DNA from: Crocinitomicaceae bacterium
Lineage (GTDB): Bacteria; Bacteroidota; Bacteroidia; Flavobacteriales_D; Crocinitomicaceae
Assembly: GCA_030830895.1 (NCBI GenBank)
Contig: JAURMC010000002.1
Coordinates: forward strand, 46,325-110,324
Reading direction: 5' to 3'
DNA length: 64,000 nucleotides
In this document: in pieces, positions 17,396 to 26,001 of the stretch
Layout of the letters: the number at the start of each line of letters is the position of its first letter
How positions within the stretch are numbered: the stretch's first letter is position 1
Program-made: the position numbers and the translations under genes
Notes under the pieces: model-generated
Databases searched by the model: none
The model's input: the letters and a program-made list of their open reading frames with translations, nothing else
What the model was told of the DNA's origin: nothing

Positions 17396-18228
17396 AACAT
17401 ATTCAGATTATGACGAACATATGTTGAGAGTAATAGACTCACTTTACGATTATTTGGAATGCGAACACGTTCATTTAAAATAACCTTTGCGGAGGTATTT
17501 TTTATCTTACTGAACAACTTGTAATAGTAGATGTAAGCTAAATAAACTCCAAATCGTGCTTTTTTTGGCAATTCAAGAATCCCTAAATAGCCAGATTGAA
17601 AATCTGATTCAATGTCGCGCTCTATGTCGTGTTTGACGGTAGTATTAAACTCATTCATATCAATTCCTGGAAAGTATACACGCCCGAGATGTTTGTAATC
17701 GGCATTTAAGTCTCGTAGAAAATTTATTTTTTGAAACGCAGAACCTAATTTCATTGCAGCAGGTTTTAATCGTATATATTCTGATTCATCAGCATCTACA
17801 AATATTCTTAAGCACATAAGTCCGACTACTTCAGCGGAACCTAAAATGTATTTTTTATATTGTTCCTCATCGTAAGCCTGCTTATTTAGGTCCATTTTCA
17901 TGGATTCCAAAAATGTTTCAATTAACTCTAATGGAATATTATATTTATTAACCACCCATTGAAAGCTATTTAAAATTGGATTCAAGGATATCCCATCGTT
18001 GATAGATTGATACGTTTGCTTTCTGAAATCTTCTAATAATTTTGCTTTATTGAACCCGTGAAAGGAATCAACAATCTCATCGGCGAATCGCACAAAACCG
18101 TATATAGAATAAATGGGTTGCCTAATGTCAACATGGAGCATTCTAATACCAAGAGAAAAGGATGTACTATATCTTTTCGTAGTTAGGGTGCTTATCTCTT
18201 GACTTAATACATCAAATCTCTGTTTCAT
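17392..18228 (-). CDS. crtB: Phytoene synthase
   Basis: A 278-residue trans-isoprenyl synthase condensing two geranylgeranyl diphosphates to phytoene. The two Asp-rich metal motifs are FADEIVDSF (near residue 50) and LRDLNADYKHLGRVYFP (near 170). Start and stop are coupled to neighbours: the ATG shares one base with the crtI stop (TAATG), and the stop overlaps idi by 4 nt. Neither crtY nor crtZ is in the window, so the end-product carotenoid cannot be inferred. Confidence 0.95.
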   Translation of the reverse strand: MKQRFDVLSQEISTLTTKRYSTSFSLGIRMLHVDIRQPIYSIYGFVRFADEIVDSFHGFNKAKLLEDFRKQTYQSINDGISLNPILNSFQWVVNKYNIPLELIETFLESMKMDLNKQAYDEEQYKKYILGSAEVVGLMCLRIFVDADESEYIRLKPAAMKLGSAFQKINFLRDLNADYKHLGRVYFPGIDMNEFNTTVKHDIERDIESDFQSGYLGILELPKKARFGVYLAYIYYYKLFSKIKNTSAKVILNERVRIPNNRKVSLLLSTYVRHNLNML

Positions 18229-19700
18229 TACTTAGTATTTTGGATTACATACTTTGCTACAACTTCTCCTGAAATAATTGAAGGCGGAACACCTGGTCCA
18301 GGAACGGTAAGTTGCCCGGTGTAGAAAAAATTTCGCAAGTTTTTATTTTTTATTTGTGGTTTGAAAATAGCGGTTTGTTTTAAGGTATTTGCTAATCCGT
18401 AGGCATTTCCTTTAAATGCATTATAATCTTCTTTGAAGTTTGAAATTGAAAAACTCCGCTTGTAGACAATGTTTTCTTTTATATCATTTCCAGTTAGGGA
18501 GTGTAATCGATTCAATAAGACATTGAAATATCGCTCTCGAGTTGCTTCGTCATCCTTGAGATCAGGAGCAATGGGGATTAAAAAAAACAGATTTTCACAT
18601 CCCACTGGTGCTACAGACGGGTCGGTTAAGGAGGGCGCACTTAAGTAAAATAACGGTGCAGTTGGCCATTGTGGGTTTTTATAAATTTCTTTTCCATGTT
18701 CTTGGAGCGATTCATCAAAAAATAGGTTGTGGTGTTTAATATTACTTACTCGTTTGTTGATTCCGACATAATATAGAAGGGCAGAAGGCGCCATCACTCG
18801 TTTGTCCCAATATGCATCTGAATAATTAGAAGATCCATTAAGCAAGGCTTTTTCGGTGTGTTGATAATCTGCAGATGAAATAAAGACATCTGATTCAAAA
18901 CGATTACCGTTAATGTCAATAGCAGCGCGAACTTCACCATTAGATTTTTCTAATGAAATGATTTGAGCATCTGTAAAAACCTTTACTCCTTGTTCTTTTG
19001 CTATTTTATGAAAGGCTTCGATAAACTTGTGCATCCCGCCCATGGGATACCATGTTCCTAATTCCATGTCTGCATAGTTCATTAGGGAATAAAGTGCGGG
19101 AGTATCTTGAGGCATTGCACCTAAAAACAATACAGGAAATTCAAGCAACGAACGAAGTTTAGGGTGAGAAAAATATTTATTAATATATGTTGAAAAAGAA
19201 TTTGTTAGGTCCATTGAAAATAATCCTTTCAAAAGCCTGAAATCCATGAATTCTGTTAATTTCATAGATGGTTTGTATACCAAATCCTTCATTCCAACCT
19301 CGTATTTATACTTTGCATCTTTCAAGAAAGCCCGTAATTTCATGGAACTACCTGGTTCAAAAGACTCAAACATCTCTTCAAGTTCTACCATTGTAGCGGG
19401 AACATCCGAATATGTTCTATCCGGCCAATAAACTCTGTAGGAGGGATCAAGGCGCTTTAATTCATAAAAATCAGAGGTTGTATACCCAAATTTTTGATAG
19501 AATTGTTCAAAAACATCGGGCATCCAGTACCAGCTTGGACCCATATCAAATACAAAACCTTCATGTTGAAATTGTCTAGCACGACCTCCAATGGTTGAGT
19601 TTTTCTCGACAATTGTAACATCCCACCCAGATTTGGCAAGAAATGCACCGGCAGATAGCCCGGAAATCCCAGCTCCTAAAATCGTGGCCTTTTTTTTCAT
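18228..19700 (-). CDS. crtI: Phytoene desaturase
   Basis: A 490-residue FAD enzyme converting phytoene to lycopene or neurosporene by successive desaturations. The N-terminal dinucleotide-binding motif is ILGAGISGLSAGAFLAKSG (residues 8-26) with VEKNSTIGGRAR; the C-terminal FAD/carotenoid signature is YTGQLTVPGPGVPPSIISG. Length and layout are standard for bacterial CrtI. It follows the sigma factor by 4 nt and is translationally coupled to crtB. Confidence 0.95.
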   Translation of the reverse strand: MKKKATILGAGISGLSAGAFLAKSGWDVTIVEKNSTIGGRARQFQHEGFVFDMGPSWYWMPDVFEQFYQKFGYTTSDFYELKRLDPSYRVYWPDRTYSDVPATMVELEEMFESFEPGSSMKLRAFLKDAKYKYEVGMKDLVYKPSMKLTEFMDFRLLKGLFSMDLTNSFSTYINKYFSHPKLRSLLEFPVLFLGAMPQDTPALYSLMNYADMELGTWYPMGGMHKFIEAFHKIAKEQGVKVFTDAQIISLEKSNGEVRAAIDINGNRFESDVFISSADYQHTEKALLNGSSNYSDAYWDKRVMAPSALLYYVGINKRVSNIKHHNLFFDESLQEHGKEIYKNPQWPTAPLFYLSAPSLTDPSVAPVGCENLFFLIPIAPDLKDDEATRERYFNVLLNRLHSLTGNDIKENIVYKRSFSISNFKEDYNAFKGNAYGLANTLKQTAIFKPQIKNKNLRNFFYTGQLTVPGPGVPPSIISGEVVAKYVIQNTK

Positions 19701-19704
19701 GAAT

Positions 19705-20217
19705 CTAGTTGTCTAAATATTGGTAATCTGGCAACTGGTCCATAAGTCGCTTTCTGGCAATGAAGATACGGCTTTTTATAGTACCAATGGGAAGTTTCAT
19801 TGAATCTGCAATTTCTTTGTATTTGTAGCCTTCAAAATGCATTTTAAATGGAATTCTTAATTCATCACTAAGGTCCTGAATACTCTGAGTTATTTCCTTA
19901 GTAGCAATGCGTTCAGTTGGTGAACCCATAGTTGATTTGTGGTTAGTTACTAGGTACGAATCCTCAGAATGATCAAAAATCATTCGTGTTTTTGCGTTTC
20001 GTCGATATTGATTAATGAAAATATTACGCATGATAGTGAATACCCAAGCCTTAAAATTCGTGTTGGGCGTGTAGTATGAACGATAGTTTATTGCTTTGAG
20101 TAAGGTTTCTTGTGTTAAATCTCTCGCATCTTCACGGTTTTTAGTAAAATTCAATGCGAATGAAAAAAGATTTCCCTGTAAATCAATTAATGCTTCGTTA
20201 AATTCAATTGTAGACAT
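19705..20217 (-). CDS. ECF sigma factor heading the carotenoid operon
   Basis: A 170-residue sigma-70 family protein with region 2 (EDARDLTQETLLKA, NFKAWVFTIMRNIFINQYRR) and region 4 (about 110-165, FEGYKYKEIADSMKLPIGTIKSRIFIARKRL). It lacks region 3 and has no neighbouring anti-sigma gene. As first gene of sigma-crtI-crtB-idi-queD it is a good candidate for the operon's own activator, as in other carotenoid loci. An unusual symmetric half-site array (20219-20284) occupies its whole leader, starting one base before the ATG. Confidence 0.92.
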   Translation of the reverse strand: MSTIEFNEALIDLQGNLFSFALNFTKNREDARDLTQETLLKAINYRSYYTPNTNFKAWVFTIMRNIFINQYRRNAKTRMIFDHSEDSYLVTNHKSTMGSPTERIATKEITQSIQDLSDELRIPFKMHFEGYKYKEIADSMKLPIGTIKSRIFIARKRLMDQLPDYQYLDN

Positions 20218-20218
20218 A

Positions 20219-20284
20219 TTGTTTAATTAATTCTAAGTAAAGTTAAACAAAATTGTTTAATAAAAGAACAAAAAAATTAAACAA
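20219..20284. promoter_or_regulatory. Symmetric four-half-site operator-like array
   Basis: Reading plus: TTGTTTAA (20219-20226), 16 nt, TTAAACAA (20243-20250), 2 nt, TTGTTTAA (20253-20260), 16 nt, TTAAACAA (20277-20284). All four 8-mers are perfect and the two 32-bp inverted repeats stand in tandem with a 34-bp period. It lies between the start codon of the sigma gene and a -7 box (20289..20282), so a protein bound here could control sigma-crt transcription. Which protein is unknown; no MerR or LitR gene is adjacent. Confidence 0.6.
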
Positions 20285-20289
20285 AAATA
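20282..20289 (-). promoter_or_regulatory. Possible -7 box of the sigma/carotenoid operon
   Basis: TATTTTTG on minus fits TAnnTTTG and overlaps the outermost half-site of the array. It would give a leader of roughly 60 nt that contains the whole array. The region is T-rich on this strand, so a chance match is possible. Confidence 0.4.
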
Positions 20290-20337
20290 AAAAAAGGTGT
20301 TAAATCGCAGCTAAGTACCTTTGAATCAATAAAGTAT

Positions 20338-21273
20338 CTATGTAATATTTTTTAACATCTCATGCGTTATGCGCTCTAAATCATATTCGAGTTTCCAATC
20401 CCAATCGTTCACTGCATAATTGTCTTCGATGGAGTTAGGCCATGAATCGGCAATTGCTTGTCGGAAGTCTGGTTGATAGGTAATTTCGAATTTTGGAAGT
20501 TGTCGCTGTATGGATCTTGCAATCTCTTCTGGCGTAAATGAGATTCCTCCTAAATTGTATGCAGATCTAATTCTAATTCTATCTGCAGGAGCATTCATAA
20601 GTTGAATCGTTGCACGAATCGCATCATCCATAAACATCATAGGTAATGCTGTGTTTTTCGAAAGAAAACAGGTATATTTTCCACAAGATTTAGCTTGGTA
20701 AAAAATATCAACGGCATAATCTGTTGTTCCCCCGCCAGGAGGACTTTTATAGGAAATTAGTCCAGGGTAGCGTATGCTTCGAACATCCACACCAAATTTA
20801 TTATAGTAGTATTCACACCAACGTTCTCCGGCTAGTTTAGAGATGCCGTATACTGTACTCGGCTCCATAATTGTATGTTGCGGTGTATTGTCGGCAGGAG
20901 TACTGGGACCAAAAACTGCAATTGAGCTTGGCCAAAATATCTTTTTCACATATCCTTCTTTTGCCAAATCAAGGATTGTAAATAATCCTTCCATGTTTAA
21001 TTTCCATGCGAAATCAGGATTCTTTTCTGCAGTGGCGGAAAGTAATGCGGCAAGAAGATAAACAGTTTCAATTTGATTATCAATGATATACCTTCTTACT
21101 TCATCTCGCTTTAAAATGTCTAATTGGATATATGGGCCATCCTTTATTAAATCGGGGGAATTGTCTCGAATATCCGCTGCAATGATTTGACCTTTTTCAG
21201 ATTGACTGCGTAATGCGAGGGTAAGTTCTGTGCCAATTTGGCCCCCCGCTCCGATTATTAATGTATTTGACAT
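20338..21273 (-). CDS. SDR-type L-threonine 3-dehydrogenase / NAD-dependent epimerase
   Basis: A 311-residue extended short-chain dehydrogenase. The Rossmann motif is IIGAGGQIGTEL near the N-terminus; the catalytic Tyr-Lys pair is in STVYGISKLAGE. The overall layout, with SYKSPPGGGTTDYAVDIFYQA, fits the short-chain L-threonine dehydrogenase subfamily (threonine to 2-amino-3-ketobutyrate). The ATG at 21273 was chosen because the preceding frame overlaps a -7 box. It is followed on the same strand by the sigma/crt operon 120 nt away. Confidence 0.82.
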   Translation of the reverse strand: MSNTLIIGAGGQIGTELTLALRSQSEKGQIIAADIRDNSPDLIKDGPYIQLDILKRDEVRRYIIDNQIETVYLLAALLSATAEKNPDFAWKLNMEGLFTILDLAKEGYVKKIFWPSSIAVFGPSTPADNTPQHTIMEPSTVYGISKLAGERWCEYYYNKFGVDVRSIRYPGLISYKSPPGGGTTDYAVDIFYQAKSCGKYTCFLSKNTALPMMFMDDAIRATIQLMNAPADRIRIRSAYNLGGISFTPEEIARSIQRQLPKFEITYQPDFRQAIADSWPNSIEDNYAVNDWDWKLEYDLERITHEMLKNIT

Positions 21274-21278
21274 ATCTA

Positions 21279-21286
21279 CAAATTTA
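21279..21286 (-). promoter_or_regulatory. -7 box only 5 nt before the dehydrogenase start
   Basis: TAAATTTG on minus matches TAnnTTTG exactly; five bases separate it from the ATG at 21273. This predicts an mRNA with almost no 5' leader and excludes the upstream in-frame start. Confidence 0.55.
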
Positions 21287-21337
21287 ACCAAGAAATTGCC
21301 TGAAAAAAATGCATATTAGAAAAACTGAAGAAAATCA

Positions 21338-21369
21338 TTTGTAACTTGTCAATCCTAGCGTTAATTTTG
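21338..21369 (+). promoter_or_regulatory. Complete promoter of hmgA-hpd
   Basis: A -33 element TTTG at 21338-21341, a 20-nt spacer, and a -7 box TAATTTTG at 21362-21369. The box ends 20 nt before the hmgA ATG. Confidence 0.6.
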
Positions 21370-21389
21370 ATTTATAAAATAGTTAAGAA

Positions 21390-22547
21390 ATGCCTTTTTA
21401 TCACAAACTTGGAAACATCCCATCTAAACGCCATACAGTGTTTAGGCAGCCTAATGGTAGTTTATATCACGAACAACTCTTCGGAACAGTAGGTTTCGAT
21501 GGGATGTCAACCTTGATGTATCATGTTCACCCTCCAACGGAGGTTAAAGAAATAATAAATCAAACGAATGTTGCGCCGGAAGTTGCATTGGAAAAACACA
21601 TGAGCATGTTGTCATTACAAGGTTTTCAATTGTCTCCCGAGTCAGATTATATAAACAGTAGAACTCCCATTTTAGTCAATTCCGATTGTTACATTGAACT
21701 AGCAGCTCCAAAGCAATCAATGACGGATTATTTCTACAAGAATGCAGATGCGGATGAGGTATTATTCATTCACAAAGGAAGCGGCACCCTAAAAACACAA
21801 TTAGGAAATATTGATTTCTCATACGGCGATTACTTGGTGATTCCACGCGGAATGATTTATCAAATTCATTTTAATGATGAGAATAATCGCTTATTTATTG
21901 TGCAATCATTTAATCCGGTCTATACACCAAAACGTTATCGCAATTGGTTTGGACAATTATTAGAACATTCACCTTTCTGTGAGCGTGATCTTCGTCCACC
22001 CCATATGTTAGAAACTCATGAAGAAGAGGGAGATTTTTTAATTCGAATCAAAAAACAAGATGTTATTTATGATTACGTTTATGCACATCATCCGTTTAAT
22101 GTTATAGGTTGGGATGGATATAACTTTCCATATGCATTTTCCATTCATGAATTCGAACCCATTACCGGAAGGGTCCATCAACCACCGCCGGTGCATCAAA
22201 CTTTTGAAACTACGGGTTTTGTAATGTGCTCTTTTGTGCCGCGACTATATGACTATCATCCAAATTCAATTCCTGCGCCTTATAATCATAGTAACATTGA
22301 CTCTGATGAAGTACTGTATTATGTCGATGGAGATTTTATGAGTAGGAATAATATAGAACAAGGACAAATAACGTTGCATCCTTCAGGGATTCCTCATGGA
22401 CCACACCCGGGAGCCTATGAGCGAAGTATTGGTAAAACGGAAACAAAGGAATTAGCGGTAATGATAGATACCTTTCGACCATTAAAAGTGACTAAACAAG
22501 CCCTAGCAATGAAGGTTGACGGCTATGAAAAGTCATGGATTCATTAA
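21390..22547 (+). CDS. hmgA: Homogentisate 1,2-dioxygenase
   Basis: A 385-residue cupin-fold, Fe(II)-dependent ring-cleaving enzyme turning homogentisate into maleylacetoacetate in tyrosine and phenylalanine breakdown. Iron ligands are expected in PYNHSNIDSDEVLYY (His and Glu) and SGIPHGPHPGAYE (His). Bacteroidota forms are shorter than the roughly 430-residue proteobacterial ones, and this length matches. It stands 18 nt upstream of hpd, the preceding step in the pathway, so the pair forms an operon. Confidence 0.93.
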   Translation: MPFYHKLGNIPSKRHTVFRQPNGSLYHEQLFGTVGFDGMSTLMYHVHPPTEVKEIINQTNVAPEVALEKHMSMLSLQGFQLSPESDYINSRTPILVNSDCYIELAAPKQSMTDYFYKNADADEVLFIHKGSGTLKTQLGNIDFSYGDYLVIPRGMIYQIHFNDENNRLFIVQSFNPVYTPKRYRNWFGQLLEHSPFCERDLRPPHMLETHEEEGDFLIRIKKQDVIYDYVYAHHPFNVIGWDGYNFPYAFSIHEFEPITGRVHQPPPVHQTFETTGFVMCSFVPRLYDYHPNSIPAPYNHSNIDSDEVLYYVDGDFMSRNNIEQGQITLHPSGIPHGPHPGAYERSIGKTETKELAVMIDTFRPLKVTKQALAMKVDGYEKSWIH

Positions 22548-22565
22548 TAATTATTTCGATAATAT

Positions 22566-23729
22566 ATGGCAGCAGAAATTAAAAATTTAAAGGACATTGC
22601 AAACTACCAATATGGCTTAAAGAAAATCTTTGAAGAGGCGGAAGATTTTTTACCATTACTTGGAACCGATTATGTGGAAATGTATGTAGGAAATGCGAAA
22701 CAGTCGGCACACTATTTTAAAACAGCATTAGGGTTTCAATCAGAAGCTTTTGCAGGGTTAGAAACCGGTATAAAAGACCGTGTATCTTATGTATTGCGTC
22801 AAGATAAAATTCGATTGGTTTTAACAACACCACTCGTTGAAGGTGGAGAAATTAACGAGCATCTTGTTAAACACGGTGATGGGGTAAAAGTGGTTGCTTT
22901 ATGGGTAGAAGATGCAACGAGTGCATTCGAGGAAACGGTTAAACGTGGTGCCAGACCATATATGGAACCCACGCGTGAAGAAGATGACCATGGGTATGTG
23001 GTCCGTTCCGGAATATATACCTATGGAGAAACGGTACATATATTTGTTGAGCGTAAGGGATATAACGGAGTATTTTTACCTGGGTATAGAGCATGGCAAT
23101 CACATTATAACCCAATGCCTGTTGGTTTAAAATTTATTGACCACATGGTTGGTAATGTAGGATGGAATGAAATGAACACATGGGTAGAATTTTATGCTAA
23201 GGTAATGGGCTTTGCACAAATTGTTTCCTTCGACGATAAGGATATTTCCACCGATTATACGGCATTGATGTCTAAGGTTATGAGCAATGGTAATGGCAGG
23301 ATTAAATTTCCGATAAATGAACCTGCTGAGGGAAGAAAGAAATCCCAGATTGAAGAATATCTTGATTTTTATAATGGTCCTGGAGTACAACACATTGCCG
23401 TGGCGACAGATGATATTGTTAAAACAGTTTCGGCCATGCGCGATCGCGGTGTTGAATTTCTTTATGTGCCAGAAACTTATTATGAAAATTTAATAGAGCG
23501 CGTAGGTGAAATTGATGAGGATGTAGATATATTGAAGAAACATGGAATTTTAATTGACCGTGATGATGAGGGGTATTTATTACAATTGTTCACGAAACCA
23601 GTTGTTGATCGTCCTACTTTGTTTTTTGAAATCATTCAACGCAAAGGAGCGCAATCATTTGGTAAAGGAAATTTTAAAGCGTTGTTTGAGGCCATTGAAA
23701 GAGAGCAGGAAAACAGAGGAACGTTATAA
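22566..23729 (+). CDS. hpd: 4-hydroxyphenylpyruvate dioxygenase
   Basis: A 387-residue Fe(II) enzyme converting 4-hydroxyphenylpyruvate to homogentisate. Two vicinal-oxygen-chelate domains are visible; the iron ligands are the His of KFIDHMVGNV, the His of GVQHIAVATDD and the Glu of TLFFEIIQRKG. Length is usual. Its product is the substrate of the upstream HmgA. A strong bidirectional terminator follows 20 nt after the stop. Confidence 0.96.
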   Translation: MAAEIKNLKDIANYQYGLKKIFEEAEDFLPLLGTDYVEMYVGNAKQSAHYFKTALGFQSEAFAGLETGIKDRVSYVLRQDKIRLVLTTPLVEGGEINEHLVKHGDGVKVVALWVEDATSAFEETVKRGARPYMEPTREEDDHGYVVRSGIYTYGETVHIFVERKGYNGVFLPGYRAWQSHYNPMPVGLKFIDHMVGNVGWNEMNTWVEFYAKVMGFAQIVSFDDKDISTDYTALMSKVMSNGNGRIKFPINEPAEGRKKSQIEEYLDFYNGPGVQHIAVATDDIVKTVSAMRDRGVEFLYVPETYYENLIERVGEIDEDVDILKKHGILIDRDDEGYLLQLFTKPVVDRPTLFFEIIQRKGAQSFGKGNFKALFEAIEREQENRGTL

Positions 23730-23748
23730 GTAACATTTTATAGACAAT

Positions 23749-23775
23749 AAAAAAGGGAGGCTATCTCCCTTTTTT
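23749..23775. terminator. Bidirectional intrinsic terminator between hpd and frr
   Basis: An A-run, GGGAG, 5-nt loop, CTCCC and a T-run form a hairpin that can serve both strands, as expected between the convergent hpd and frr genes. Confidence 0.88.
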
Positions 23776-23793
23776 AGTTGTAATAACTTTGGC

Positions 23794-24357
23794 CTAAACC
23801 GTCATGATGTCTTTTTCTTTATTTTCAAAAATTACATCAATTCGCCTTATGAATCCATTAGTAATTTGTTGTACTTCTTCTTCTGCCCCTTTAACTAAAT
23901 CCTCCGATAATCCATCATTTTTCAAGTCTTTAATCATGTCCATGGCATCTTTTCGCTGACTTCGAATACCAACTTTAGCAAGTTCACATTCTGCTTTAGC
24001 ACGTTTAACTAATTCTCGTCGTCGTTCTTCTGTTAAAGGAGGGACGGATATTATCAATTGCTCTCCGTTACTCTGTGGATTTAATCCAAGGTTTGCATTA
24101 AGAATTCCTTTTGAAATATCGTTCAATAAAAGTTTTTCCCACGGCTGCACCACAATAGTTCGCGCATCAATCGTATTAACATTGGCAACTTGTTGTAGTG
24201 GTGTCATAGCACCGTAATATTCCACGAGTACCCCACTTAACATACCTGGACTTGCTTTTCCTGCTCTAACCTTTATTAATTCTGAATCTAGATGAGCAAG
24301 GGTCTTTTCACTGGAAGACTTAAACTCGTCAAAGATCATTTCTAATTCTTCTGTCAT
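23794..24357 (-). CDS. frr: Ribosome recycling factor
   Basis: A 187-residue protein that with EF-G splits post-termination ribosomes. Characteristic segments are HLDSELIKVRAGKASPGML, PWEKLLLNDISKGI and PPLTEERRRELVKRAK. It follows pyrH by 4 nt in the common pyrH-frr order and ends before the bidirectional terminator. Confidence 0.97.
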   Translation of the reverse strand: MTEELEMIFDEFKSSSEKTLAHLDSELIKVRAGKASPGMLSGVLVEYYGAMTPLQQVANVNTIDARTIVVQPWEKLLLNDISKGILNANLGLNPQSNGEQLIISVPPLTEERRRELVKRAKAECELAKVGIRSQRKDAMDMIKDLKNDGLSEDLVKGAEEEVQQITNGFIRRIDVIFENKEKDIMTV

Positions 24358-24361
24358 AGGG

Positions 24362-25069
24362 CTAATTATGTACGAGGGTTCCTACCTTCTTACCGTTTAG
24401 TAAGTCCTTCAAATTTCCAGGTGTATCCATGTCAAATACAATAATCGGTAAGTTGTTTTCTTTACACAATGTAAATGCCGTTAGATCCATAACATTAAGA
24501 TTTAGTTTATACACTTCATCAAAGGTTATGTGTTCAAACTTTGAGGCACTACGATCTTTTAATGGATCAGCCGTGTAAATACCGTCTACTCGTGTCCCTT
24601 TTAAAATTACATCTGCATTAATTTCTATAGCTCTAAGGCTCGCTGCAGAATCTGTTGTGAAAAATGGATTTCCCGTTCCAGCACCAAAAATTACAATTCT
24701 CCCTTTTTCCAAATGTCGCACTGCCCTTCTGCGTATAAACGGTTCGGCAATGGCTTTCATTTCTATAGCAGAAAGCAAACGAGTTTGTAAGCCTACAGTT
24801 TCAAGGGCTGATTGCAAGGCCATCGAATTAATCATGGTAGCTAACATACCCATATAATCTCCATGGGTTCGGTCCATACCCCCTTCCTCTGCTTGTACTC
24901 CTCTAAAAATATTCCCCCCCCCAATTACAACAGCAATCTCAATTCCCATTTCATGGATGTCTCTAATTTCAGCAGCGTAATTCGCAAGGCGTTGATTATC
25001 AATTCCAAATTGTTTGGAACCCATTAAGGATTCACCACTTAGTTTTAAAAGGATTCGTTTATAATTCAT
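24362..25069 (-). CDS. pyrH: Uridylate kinase
   Basis: A 235-residue amino-acid-kinase-fold enzyme phosphorylating UMP to UDP. Motifs: KLSGESLMG at the N-terminus, [22 protein letters not shown], and [13 protein letters not shown], followed by [11 protein letters not shown]. The start is preceded by a -7 box at 25087..25080, separating pyrH-frr from the rpsB-tsf unit, which ends in its own terminator just upstream. Confidence 0.97.
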   Translation of the reverse strand: MNYKRILLKLSGESLMGSKQFGIDNQRLANYAAEIRDIHEMGIEIAVVIGGGNIFRGVQAEEGGMDRTHGDYMGMLATMINSMALQSALETVGLQTRLLSAIEMKAIAEPFIRRRAVRHLEKGRIVIFGAGTGNPFFTTDSAASLRAIEINADVILKGTRVDGIYTADPLKDRSASKFEHITFDEVYKLNLNVMDLTAFTLCKENNLPIIVFDMDTPGNLKDLLNGKKVGTLVHN

Positions 25070-25079
25070 GATTTGCGTT

Positions 25080-25087
25080 CAAAGATA
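25080..25087 (-). promoter_or_regulatory. -7 box of pyrH-frr
   Basis: TATCTTTG on minus matches the consensus and ends 10 nt before the pyrH ATG. Confidence 0.6.
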
Positions 25088-25108
25088 ATAAAATGAATCT
25101 TGAGTGGT

Positions 25109-25140
25109 AAAAAAAAAGCCTCACAATCGTGAGGCTTTTT
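25109..25140 (-). terminator. Intrinsic terminator after tsf
   Basis: Perfect 12-bp arms (25113-25124 and 25129-25140, core GCCTCAC/GTGAGGC) with loop 25125-25128, followed on the minus strand by a run of nine T. It begins 5 nt after the tsf stop. Confidence 0.93.
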
Positions 25141-25144
25141 GGTA

Positions 25145-25975
25145 TTAACTTAAAGAAAATCTACGGAAATCAGTGACAGTAAGTCCTTTTTCCGTATTAT
25201 TTAAGAATTGTTCTACCGTGAGTTTGTTATCTCGAACAAACTGTTGGCTTAACAATGTGTTTTCTTGGAAGAATTTATTCAAACGTCCCATGGCGATTTT
25301 TTCTGCCATATCCGCTGGCTTTCCTTCTTGAATAGCAAGTTCTTTACCTACTTCAATTTCGCGCTCAATAGTTCTTGCATCAACACCATCCTTATTGATT
25401 GCTATTGGATTCATAGCCGCTACTTGCATAGCCACTTGACGCCCCGCCTCAGCACCAACTTCTGTAGAATTATTCAAAACTACCATGGTTGCAAGTTGAT
25501 TACCTGGATGATTATAGGTTACTACACACTCACCACGTAACACGGCATAACTGGAAAGATCAAGCTTTTCACCAATAACACCTATTTGCTCTGTAATTTT
25601 ATCTTCTACAGTTAATTTTCCGTCATAAGACAATGCTTTCAGTGCTTCAGCACTTTCAGGTAGGTGCGTAATTGCAATGTCAACTAAAGATTGAACAAGA
25701 GAAACATATCCGTCGTTTTTAGCAACGAAATCTGTTTCACAATTTAACGCTAAAATAACACCTGCTTTACCATCTTGGGTAGTTTGAGCGAGAATAATAC
25801 CTTCTTTAGCATCATTTTCCCCACGTTTTGCGGCAATTTTTTGACCTTTCTTACGGAGAAGATCAATAGCGGTTTCGAAATCACCATTTGCCTCTACTAG
25901 TGCATTTTTGCAATCCATCATTCCGGCACCGGTCTGTTGTCTTAATTTATTTACATCTGCTGCTGTAATTGCCAT
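25145..25975 (-). CDS. tsf: Translation elongation factor Ts
   Basis: A 276-residue nucleotide-exchange factor for EF-Tu. The UBA-like start VNKLRQQTGAGMMDCKNALVEANGD is diagnostic, as is LNCETDFVAKND at about residue 78. It lies 26 nt after rpsB, the usual pairing, and ends at a strong terminator. Confidence 0.97.
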   Translation of the reverse strand: MAITAADVNKLRQQTGAGMMDCKNALVEANGDFETAIDLLRKKGQKIAAKRGENDAKEGIILAQTTQDGKAGVILALNCETDFVAKNDGYVSLVQSLVDIAITHLPESAEALKALSYDGKLTVEDKITEQIGVIGEKLDLSSYAVLRGECVVTYNHPGNQLATMVVLNNSTEVGAEAGRQVAMQVAAMNPIAINKDGVDARTIEREIEVGKELAIQEGKPADMAEKIAMGRLNKFFQENTLLSQQFVRDNKLTVEQFLNNTEKGLTVTDFRRFSLS

Positions 25976-26001
25976 GAATTAAAATAATAAAAAGTTAAAA
26001 A

